A stretch of DNA of 6,210 nt from an uncultured Oscillibacter sp. (GTDB lineage Bacteria > Bacillota > Clostridia > Oscillospirales > Oscillospiraceae), in contig CAMNAE010000109.1 of NCBI GenBank assembly GCA_946530565.1, positions 1 through 6,210 on the forward strand, in the 5' to 3' direction. Below the pieces are notes generated by a model that saw only the letters and a list, made by a program, of their open reading frames with translations, ran no database searches and was not told the DNA's origin. Positions 1 through 5,132 of the stretch are shown here, piece by piece (within the stretch, counting starts at the first letter, position 1; every line of letters starts with the position of its first letter). Both the position numbers and the translations under genes were made by a program.

Positions 1-1
1 C

Positions 2-1060
2 TGCGGCGCGACACCCTTCATCGTGCCCGCGATGGGCAGCCACGGCGGCGCGACTGCCGAGGGCCAGCGCGGCGTCATCGAGGCCTACGGCGTCACCGAG
101 GAGGCCATGGGCTGCGAGATCCGCTCGAGCATGGAGACCGTGGAGATCGGCAGGACCGAGAACGGCCGCCCCGTGCGCATCGACCGCAACGCCTACGAGG
201 CCGACGGCATCATCGTCTGCGGCCGCGTCAAGCCGCACACGGCCTTCCGCGGGCCATACGAGAGCGGCATTATGAAGATGATGGCGATCGGCCTTGGCAA
301 GCAGTACGGCGCCGAGATCATCCACGCCGACGGCTTCCACCACTTCCGCGAGTATATTCCCCTGTACGGAAACGCGATCTTAAAGCACGCGAAGATCCTC
401 TGCGGCCTCGCGCTCCTTGAAAACGCCTACGACGAGACGCGCGAGATCGTGGGACTTACGCCGCAGGAGATCATCGACGTGGAGCCGGAGCTTTTGCTGC
501 GCGCGAAGAGTTACATGCCGCGGATCCTCTTCGACAGCTGCGACGCGCTGCTCGTCGACCGCATGGGCAAGAACATCTCCGGCGACGGCATGGATCCGAA
601 CATCTCCGGCCGCTTCCCCACCACCTGCGCATCCGGCGGCATCAACGCCCAGCGCGTCGCGGTGCTCGACCTCACCGACGAGACCCACGGCAACGCCTGC
701 GGCATCGGCCTTGCCGACATCACGACGAAGCGGCTCTTTGAGAAGATGGATCTCGAACAGACCTATCCGAACGCGATCACGAACACGATCGTCGGTGAGA
801 TGAAGATCCCGATGATGCTCGCAAACGACCGTCTCGCGCTGCAGATGGCGATCAAGTCCTGCAACGAGATCGACCGCGAGCACCCGAAGGTCGTGCACAT
901 CCACACGACGATGGATATGGCGCTGATCGAGATCTCCGAGGCGCTCATCCCCGCGGCGAAAGAAAACCCCGCGATGGAGATCCTCGGCGAGCCCTTCGAC
1001 CTGCCCTTCGACGAGCACGGCGATCTTCCGGTAGAACAGAATTGGGAGGAACACACATGA
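2..1060 (+). CDS. LarA-like protein (DUF2088 / lactate racemase N-domain family), 5' partial
   Basis: The 3' part of a gene whose start lies before the window: the frame is open from base 2, giving 352 visible residues, and the GTG at 23 is internal because the conserved stretch PFIVPAMGSHGGAT (fragment residues 5-18) runs across it. Other family-like blocks are RVKPHTAFRG (76-85) followed by ESGIMKMMAIGLGK (87-100) and the His-rich IHADGFHHF (107-115). The Pro-His pair at 78-79 followed by a Lys at 92 resembles the region of nickel-pincer LarA where a histidine ligand is followed by the lysine that holds the cofactor, but the spacing differs, so cofactor use is not proven. Proteins of this type are usually labelled lactate racemase domain-containing protein, and their substrate is generally unknown. 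A role in epimerising or otherwise converting a 2-hydroxy acid or sugar acid is inference. Its stop overlaps the start of the aldolase gene (ATGA), which implies one operon and coupled translation. No signal peptide can be judged because the N terminus is missing. Confidence 0.7.
   Translation, partial: CGATPFIVPAMGSHGGATAEGQRGVIEAYGVTEEAMGCEIRSSMETVEIGRTENGRPVRIDRNAYEADGIIVCGRVKPHTAFRGPYESGIMKMMAIGLGKQYGAEIIHADGFHHFREYIPLYGNAILKHAKILCGLALLENAYDETREIVGLTPQEIIDVEPELLLRAKSYMPRILFDSCDALLVDRMGKNISGDGMDPNISGRFPTTCASGGINAQRVAVLDLTDETHGNACGIGLADITTKRLFEKMDLEQTYPNAITNTIVGEMKIPMMLANDRLALQMAIKSCNEIDREHPKVVHIHTTMDMALIEISEALIPAAKENPAMEILGEPFDLPFDEHGDLPVEQNWEEHT
1044..1050 (+). promoter_or_regulatory. Ribosome binding site of the aldolase gene
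   Basis: GGGAGGA sits six bases before the ATG at 1057 and lies inside the last codons of the preceding gene. It decides the start: an in-frame TTG at 1042 would lie on top of this site and has no Shine-Dalgarno sequence at a useful distance. Confidence 0.85.
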
Positions 1061-1824
1061 ACAAGCTTTTGGAAAAATTCAGGCGCCACGAGGTCAGCAT
1101 CGGCACCTTCACCCAGCTCGGCAGCACGATCGCCGTCGAGGCGCTCGGCCGCACCGGCCTTGACTACGTGCTGATCGACTCCGAGCACTCCCCGGTCAAT
1201 ATCAGCTTCCTCTCCGCGGCGATCACCGCGGCGGACGCGGCCGGCATCACCCCGCTCGTGCGCATCAACGAGATCGCCCGCTCCAACGTGCTGCAGGCGC
1301 TCGACTGCGGCGCGCAGGGCCTGATCGTCCCGGCGGTCGAAACGGTCGACGAGGTCAAAAAGCTCATCGAATACGCAAAGTTCGCGCCGGTCGGCAACCG
1401 CGGCTACTGCCCCACCCGCGACGGCGGCTTCGGCTTCGACGCTGAGACGCTCCAGGGCAGCGAGGTCTACTTCGCCCGCGCCAACCGCGAGACGCTGCTG
1501 ATCCCCCAGTGCGAGACGCTCGGCTGCCTCGAGCACATCGAGGAGATCATGGCGATGGACGGCGTCGACGGCATCTTCGTCGGCCCCTTCGATCTCTCGA
1601 TCGCGATGGGCATGCCGCTGCAGTTCGACCGGCCCGAGATGAAGGCGGCCTTCCGCCGCATCCTCGACGCCTGCCGGAAGAACGGCAAGCCCGCGCTCGT
1701 CTTCTGCGGCGACGCCGCCGCGGCGAAGGCCCGCATGGCCGAGGGCTACGACAGCCTCACCGTCGGCCTCGACGCGATGATGCTGATCGGCGCCTACCGC
1801 AGCCTTGTGGAAGAACTGGAGTAA
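1057..1824 (+). CDS. HpcH/HpaI-family class II pyruvate aldolase
   Basis: A full-length 255-residue protein of the HpcH/HpaI aldolase/citrate lyase beta family, a metal-dependent TIM barrel in the cytosol. Members cleave 4-hydroxy-2-oxo acids to pyruvate (or a related oxo acid) plus an aldehyde; the best known are HpaI, GarL and RhmA. The family signature is complete: Asp41 and His44 in DSEH (the HpaI catalytic Asp-His pair), Arg69 in LVRI (pyruvate-binding Arg), GAQGLIVPAVET (85-96), the GNRGY loop (113-117), Glu153 in QCET and Asp179 in GPFDLS as metal ligands. Length matches the family (about 250-270). The start at 1057 is supported by a strong ribosome binding site. The gene overlaps the LarA-like gene by four bases and is the last of its operon, since a hairpin follows. 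The natural substrate cannot be read from the sequence; the neighbour points to a hydroxy acid or sugar acid. Annotation as 2,4-dihydroxyhept-2-ene-1,7-dioic acid aldolase would be over-precise. Confidence 0.9.
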   Translation: MNKLLEKFRRHEVSIGTFTQLGSTIAVEALGRTGLDYVLIDSEHSPVNISFLSAAITAADAAGITPLVRINEIARSNVLQALDCGAQGLIVPAVETVDEVKKLIEYAKFAPVGNRGYCPTRDGGFGFDAETLQGSEVYFARANRETLLIPQCETLGCLEHIEEIMAMDGVDGIFVGPFDLSIAMGMPLQFDRPEMKAAFRRILDACRKNGKPALVFCGDAAAAKARMAEGYDSLTVGLDAMMLIGAYRSLVEELE

Positions 1825-1841
1825 AAAAGACGCATATAACA

Positions 1842-1879
1842 GACCGCGCCTCCGCCTGAAAACAGGCTGAGGCGCGGTC
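1842..1879. terminator. Strong hairpin terminator between convergent genes
   Basis: Arms 1842-1858 and 1863-1879 pair in 16 of 17 positions (one C/T mismatch at 1853/1868) around an AAAA loop. On the + strand a T-rich stretch follows (1880-1897), ending the LarA-like/aldolase operon 18 bases after its stop. On the - strand the hairpin lies 12 bases past the symporter stop. There the T6 run (complement of 1823-1828) is about 13 bases beyond the stem, so termination in that direction is plausible but less canonical. Confidence 0.85.
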
Positions 1880-1891
1880 CTCACTTTCTGT

Positions 1892-3328
1892 CTATTTGAT
1901 CTCCGGAAAGACTGAAGGGCTTTTCCGACTCGTTGCAAGGCTCACGCCGATCAGCGCCGCCGCGCAGGCGATCGCGCCCGGGACCGTTGCTCCGAGCCCG
2001 AAGGGCGTACCCGAAAGCTTCCAGCCCACACAGACGACAAAGCCCGCGATCATGCCCGCGATGACCCCCTGCTTTGTCGCGCGCCTCCAGTAGAGCGCAG
2101 CAAAGGCGGGTAGTCCGGCTGCCGCCGCGTAAAAGCTCCAGGCGAACATCAGAATGTTGTAGGCGTTTTTGATATACAGTGCGATCACCAGCGCGCCGGC
2201 GGGCAGCAGCACCGAGAAGGCCCGTGAGAGCCGGATCTCAGTACGGTCGCTCATTTCCGGGTGCAGCGTTTTACCGATATCATGCACGCAGGTCTGTACC
2301 GATACGAGCAAATAGCTGTCTGCGGTTGACATAATAACAGAAAGGATCCCCGCGAGCGCAAGTCCGGTCAACCCGATCGGCAGCACCCTGATCGCAAGCG
2401 CCGGCACAGCGGCGTCGGTCGTGCCGTAAAGGGTGAGGATGTCATCTCCGACGATCTGATGCGCAACGACCCCCATAAAATAGACGAGAAAGATCGTGAC
2501 ACCGTAGACCGCCGTACCCAGGAACATGCCGCGCCGGGCGCTCCTGCGGTCTCGCGCGGCAAAGGCACGCTGCCACATCTCGGCGCCCGCCATCGTAAAG
2601 ACGAGATAGGTCACGATGTCTCCCAGGATGCTTCCGTTGATATAGGGCTGCGCAAGAGCCGGATCGAGCCCCCGCACAAAGCCGCCGATCCCGCCCACTT
2701 TCATAAGCGATGAGACGGGGATCAGGATATAGACAAAGAGCAATAGCATGTAAAACTGCAGCACGTCGGTATAGACGACGCCGTAGAGACCGGAGGTCGC
2801 TGTATAGATCACAAAGACGATACAGGCGATGACAGCGCCCGCCTCATAGGAGATGCCGATCTCACCGCCGAGCATATTGATGATCGTAGCGGTCGCCGTG
2901 ACCTGCGAGGCAACGGTGCCCATCATCGTAAAGGCCACCATCGCCGCAAGGAACAGCTTGGCCGTTTTGCCGAAGCGCAGTTCAAAAAGCTCCGGCATCG
3001 ATGTGATACCGTATTGCATGCCTACATCCGAGATTCGACCGGAGAAGCCTGAGAAGATGAACATGCCGAGGAGGTAGGGAAACGCGGTGAGAAGTGCCTT
3101 GAAGCCGCTGGAATAAGCAACTCCCGCGCGGCCCATGAGCCCGCTGCCGCCGATGATCGTCGCGCAGACGGTCGCCATAAGCACCAGCGGCCCAAAGGAA
3201 CGCCCGGCCACATAGTAGTCGCCGGCATTTTTCACCTTTTTCACATTGATGACACCGATCGTGATCATCGCCGCAAGATAGATCCCGATGATCGCAATGT
3301 CCAGAACACTGATCTCGCCGTGGTTCAT
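1892..3328 (-). CDS. Sodium:solute symporter (SSS family)
   Basis: A 478-residue integral membrane protein of the SSS family (PutP, PanF, SglT and relatives), which uses the sodium gradient to import organic solutes. About 13 hydrophobic segments can be seen, roughly at 8-28, 46-66, 78-95, 122-146, 161-178, 188-208, 232-250, 268-290, 312-330, 368-386, 390-412, 420-436 and 445-466, and the length is normal for the family. Signatures: GDYYVAGRSFG (36-46) after the first helix, SGLYGVVYTDVLQ (179-191), AEMWQRAFAARD (249-260) and the sodium-site helix IMSTADS (332-338), where Ser334-Thr335 correspond to the Na2-site Ser-Thr of PutP. The ATG start has AGAGGAG (3337-3343, reverse strand) eight bases upstream. 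The substrate is not evident; a monocarboxylate, amino acid or vitamin are all possible. It is divergent from a MarR-type gene, which probably regulates it, and convergent with the hydroxy-acid operon, so a shared substrate is only a guess. Confidence 0.93.
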   Translation of the reverse strand: MNHGEISVLDIAIIGIYLAAMITIGVINVKKVKNAGDYYVAGRSFGPLVLMATVCATIIGGSGLMGRAGVAYSSGFKALLTAFPYLLGMFIFSGFSGRISDVGMQYGITSMPELFELRFGKTAKLFLAAMVAFTMMGTVASQVTATATIINMLGGEIGISYEAGAVIACIVFVIYTATSGLYGVVYTDVLQFYMLLLFVYILIPVSSLMKVGGIGGFVRGLDPALAQPYINGSILGDIVTYLVFTMAGAEMWQRAFAARDRRSARRGMFLGTAVYGVTIFLVYFMGVVAHQIVGDDILTLYGTTDAAVPALAIRVLPIGLTGLALAGILSVIMSTADSYLLVSVQTCVHDIGKTLHPEMSDRTEIRLSRAFSVLLPAGALVIALYIKNAYNILMFAWSFYAAAAGLPAFAALYWRRATKQGVIAGMIAGFVVCVGWKLSGTPFGLGATVPGAIACAAALIGVSLATSRKSPSVFPEIK

Positions 3329-3360
3329 AGATCCAACTCCTCTCTGTTATTCTATATATT

Positions 3361-3389
3361 ATCATAAATCAATATTTGATAATAATCAA
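3361..3389 (-). promoter_or_regulatory. Sigma-A-type promoter of the symporter gene
   Basis: Read on the reverse strand, TTGATT (3389-3384) and TATGAT (3366-3361) are separated by 17 bases. The -10 box matches consensus at five of six positions and the -35 box at four. It lies in an AT-rich stretch with transcription expected to begin near 3354, giving a leader of about 25 bases before the start codon. Confidence 0.6.
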
Positions 3390-3390
3390 A
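3368..3390. promoter_or_regulatory. Probable operator: alternating ATCAA/TTGAT half-sites
   Basis: TTTGATAATAATCAAA (3375-3390) is a perfect inverted repeat with six-base arms and a four-base centre. It shares its left half with a second palindrome, ATCAA-TAT-TTGAT (3368-3380). The sites cover the -35 box and most of the spacer of the symporter promoter. TTG/CAA-ended inverted repeats of this size are typical of MarR-family binding sites, and a MarR gene lies next to it, so repression of the symporter by that protein is the simplest reading. That is inference. AT-rich composition makes some palindromes likely by chance. Confidence 0.5.
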
Positions 3391-3404
3391 CCAAAGATCT
3401 GTCG

Positions 3405-3433
3405 TTGACAAATATGTACAGAAGTTGTACCAT
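3405..3433 (+). promoter_or_regulatory. Sigma-A-type promoter of the MarR-family gene
   Basis: TTGACA (3405-3410), a perfect -35 box, is followed after 17 bases by TACCAT (3428-3433), a weak -10 box with four matches. Transcription would begin near 3440, about 20 bases before the start codon. A consensus -35 with a weak -10 overlapped by repeats fits a regulated or self-limiting promoter. Confidence 0.55.
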
Positions 3434-3442
3434 GAATGTACC
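3415..3442 (+). repeat. Three TGTAC boxes at exact 11-bp spacing across the marR promoter
   Basis: TGTACA at 3415, TGTACC at 3426 and TGTACC at 3437 are each 11 bases apart, and the last two extend to an eight-base direct repeat GTACCATG (3427-3434 and 3438-3445). They run from the promoter spacer through the -10 box to the expected transcription start, so they face the same side of the helix. This layout suggests cooperative binding by a regulator, perhaps the MarR protein itself or a different one, because the boxes do not resemble the TTGAT half-sites nearby. Confidence 0.45.
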
Positions 3443-3448
3443 ATGGAC

Positions 3449-3454
3449 GAGGGG
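3449..3454 (+). promoter_or_regulatory. Ribosome binding site of the MarR-family gene
   Basis: GAGGGG ends seven bases before the ATG at 3462. It selects this start over the in-frame ATG at 3432, which would lie at or before the expected transcription start and has no good ribosome binding site. Confidence 0.7.
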
Positions 3455-3461
3455 TGATCGC

Positions 3462-3896
3462 ATGGGATCGATTGATGGCGATGTTCCGCTTCTTACGCTT
3501 TTGCCGCAGATTTCGCGTCTGGTCTTTTCGTGTCGTGACAAGTCAGACATGCCCTGCACGAAATCGCAGCTCTATATTCTCGCTGCCCTGCTCTCCCGAG
3601 AGTCTATGACGATGAAAGAGATCGCGCATATTCTCGGCTCATCGAGCGAGCAGGCGACCCGCGCCGTCGCTCCGCTAGCCGACGCCGGGCTGCTGGAGCG
3701 TTTTTCCGATCCAGCCAACCGCCAGCACGTACATATCCGCCTGACGGAAGCAGGGCGGATCCGCGTGGAAAAGGATCTCACAGCGCTCAGTCACCGCATC
3801 GATGCGCATCTGCGAGCGTCTCTTACAGAGGCCGAACAAAAAGACCTGCACGCGGCGCTGTTGCGCGCCATCGAACTGCTCTGCCGCGTCGCATAG
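3462..3896 (+). CDS. MarR-family transcriptional regulator
   Basis: A 144-residue protein of the usual MarR size (about 140-150), acting as a DNA-binding dimer. The winged helix-turn-helix spans about residues 35-100: MTMKEIAHILGSS (49-61) followed by the recognition helix EQATRAVAPLADAGLLER (63-80), then the wing DPANRQHVHIRLTEAG (83-98), close to the family pattern in which an Asp-Pro is followed by a basic pair and ends in LTxxG. The remaining helices (1-34 and 101-144) would form the dimer interface. The wing has Asn-Arg-Gln where Asp-Arg-Arg is more common. The gene is divergent from the sodium:solute symporter, with candidate operators over both promoters, which argues that it controls the symporter and itself in response to a small ligand, often the transported compound. 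The ligand is unknown. An open frame reaches upstream to 3288, but it overlaps the symporter start and the promoter, so the short start is preferred. Confidence 0.85.
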   Translation: MGSIDGDVPLLTLLPQISRLVFSCRDKSDMPCTKSQLYILAALLSRESMTMKEIAHILGSSSEQATRAVAPLADAGLLERFSDPANRQHVHIRLTEAGRIRVEKDLTALSHRIDAHLRASLTEAEQKDLHAALLRAIELLCRVA

Positions 3897-3911
3897 ACAT
3901 ATACAGCAAAA

Positions 3912-3939
3912 CGCCTCCGCCCGAAATCGAGCGGAGGCG
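3912..3939. terminator. Hairpin after the MarR-family gene
   Basis: Perfect nine-base arms CGCCTCCGC (3912-3920) and GCGGAGGCG (3931-3939), with two further possible pairs inside. It starts 16 bases after the marR stop. The + strand T-tract is poor (CTATTATAAGG), while the reverse strand has TTTT directly after the stem, so it may also act as a second stop for pta transcripts. Confidence 0.65.
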
Positions 3940-3965
3940 CTATTATAAGGTGCTTTCAAGCCGGC

Positions 3966-4001
3966 AGAAAGAAGCCGCACGCTCCATACAGAACGTGCGG
4001 C
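3966..4001 (-). terminator. Rho-independent terminator of pta
   Basis: Eight-base perfect arms 3974-3981 and 3994-4001 (GCCGCACG / CGTGCGGC) with a 12-base loop. On the reverse strand the stem is followed by the T-rich TTCTTTC (3973-3967). It lies 24 bases past the pta stop codon. Confidence 0.75.
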
Positions 4002-4025
4002 AAATTGCTTTTGATCAGGTACTGC

Positions 4026-5006
4026 TCAGTCCTCGCACAGGCCGGCCGTGATGATGGCCATGGAGTAGACCTCCTGGGCGTTGCAGCCACGGGAGAGGTC
4101 GTTGATCGGGGCGTTGAGGCCCTGCAGGATCGGGCCGTAGGCGTCGAAGTTGCCCATGCGCTGGCAGATCTTGTAGCCGATGTTGCCGGCGTTGATGTCG
4201 GGGAAGATAAAGGTGTTGGCGAAGCCGGCGACGGGAGAGCCGGGGCACTTCGTCTTGGCGACGGTCTTGGAGACGGAGGCGTCGAACTGCAGCTCGCCGT
4301 CGATCGCGAGATCGGGATAGGCGGCCTTGGCCTTGATGGTGGCGTTGTGCATCTTGTCGACGTCCTCGCCGGAGCCGGAGCCCAGCGTGGAGTAGCTCAG
4401 GAAGGCGATCTTCGGGTCGATGCCGAACATCTTTGCGGTGCGGGCGGTCTCGCCGGCGATCTCAACGAGCTCGTCCTCGTTCGGCTTGATGTTGATCGCG
4501 CAGTCGGCCATGGCGATGACCTCGCGGTCACCGGTCGCGGCGTGACGGACCAGAATAAAGCAGGAGGAGACGATCTTGCTGCCGGGCTTGGTCTTGACGA
4601 TCTGCAGCGCGGGACGCACGGTGTCGGCGGTGGAGTAGGTGGCGCCGCCGAGCAGTGCGTCGGCATAGCCCATCTTGACGAGCATGGTGCCGAAGTAGTT
4701 GCCCTGCTTCACGAGCTTGCGGGCCTGCTCCTCAGTGACCTTGCCCTTGCGGATCGCGACGAGCTCGGCGACCATCTTGTCGATGTCGGCGAAGTTCTCG
4801 GGATCGACGATCTCAGCGCCGCGGATGTTGTAGCCGATCTTCTCGGCGGCCTCCTTCACGGCCTCTTCATTGCCCACGAGCACGGGGGTCAGGAAGGTAC
4901 CGGAGAGCAGACGCGCAGACGCCTCGAGGATGCGGGGATCGGTGCCCTCGGTGAAGACGATGCGGCGGGGATGCGCCTTGAGGCGCTGGATCAGAAATTC
5001 AAACAT
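4026..5006 (-). CDS. pta: Phosphate acetyltransferase
   Basis: A full-length 326-residue short-form Pta (class I, without the N-terminal regulatory domains of the enterobacterial enzyme). It interconverts acetyl-CoA plus phosphate and acetyl phosphate plus CoA in the cytosol; with acetate kinase this yields ATP during fermentation or activates acetate. Conserved blocks are all present: GYADALLGGATYSTADTVRP (113-132), SYSTLGSGSGEDVDK (204-218), DGELQFDAS (236-244), FPDINAGNIGYKI (268-280) and YGPILQGLNAPINDLSRGC (290-308). Ser305 and Arg306 match the CoA-pocket/catalytic Ser-Arg of the Methanosarcina thermophila enzyme. The residue aligning with its proposed catalytic Asp316 is Glu312, a conservative change. 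The ATG start has GGAGG (5016-5020, reverse strand) nine bases upstream. It stands alone between its own promoter and terminator. Acetate kinase, often next to pta, is not in this window. Phosphate butyryltransferase is a related family, but the sequence fits Pta better. Confidence 0.95.
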   Translation of the reverse strand: MFEFLIQRLKAHPRRIVFTEGTDPRILEASARLLSGTFLTPVLVGNEEAVKEAAEKIGYNIRGAEIVDPENFADIDKMVAELVAIRKGKVTEEQARKLVKQGNYFGTMLVKMGYADALLGGATYSTADTVRPALQIVKTKPGSKIVSSCFILVRHAATGDREVIAMADCAINIKPNEDELVEIAGETARTAKMFGIDPKIAFLSYSTLGSGSGEDVDKMHNATIKAKAAYPDLAIDGELQFDASVSKTVAKTKCPGSPVAGFANTFIFPDINAGNIGYKICQRMGNFDAYGPILQGLNAPINDLSRGCNAQEVYSMAIITAGLCED

Positions 5007-5058
5007 GCGGTTCAGCCTCCATTAAAATTGATAGAGTGAGCGGGGTTTTAACTCTTTT

Positions 5059-5086
5059 ATTATAGCGCAAATTCATGCCCGGTCAA
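5059..5086 (-). promoter_or_regulatory. Strong sigma-A-type promoter of pta
   Basis: On the reverse strand, TTGACC (5086-5081) and a perfect TATAAT (5064-5059) are 16 bases apart. Transcription should begin near 5052, leaving a leader of about 45 bases. The near-consensus boxes fit high constitutive expression of a central fermentation enzyme. Confidence 0.8.
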
Positions 5087-5097
5087 TGCAAAGCGGC

Positions 5098-5132
5098 AAA
5101 AAAGTTGCGCAAATTTACGCGATCATTTCGCG
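5098..5132 (-). terminator. Weak terminator candidate after leuS
   Basis: Two small alternative stems follow or overlap the leuS stop: CGCGA/TCGCG (5118-5122 with 5128-5132), and a GCGT/GCGC stem around AAATTT (5107-5120, one G-T pair). The reverse strand then reads a T6 run (5103-5098). The stems are short, so read-through into pta is possible. Confidence 0.4.

Noticed and set aside
763..1938. A 391-codon open frame on the - strand across the LarA-like and aldolase genes
   Set aside because: It spans two well-supported genes, the terminator hairpin and the symporter 3' end, and is rich in Arg, Ala, Val and Asp without domain signatures. It is a shadow frame.
3288..3461. N-terminal extension of the MarR-family protein
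   Set aside because: The open frame continues upstream, but it would overlap the symporter start and both promoters, and would exceed the usual family length. The ribosome binding site supports the ATG at 3462.
4005..5039. A 344-codon open frame on the + strand opposite pta
   Set aside because: It mirrors pta almost exactly, has a repetitive Gly/Leu/Asp/Val/Ala-rich composition and no known motif, and pta is certain. It is a shadow of codon bias in GC-rich DNA.
5033..5055. AGAGT/ACTCT inverted repeat in the pta leader as a regulatory hairpin
   Set aside because: Only five base pairs with a loop of about 13 bases, no T-tract and no resemblance to a known riboswitch; easily due to chance.
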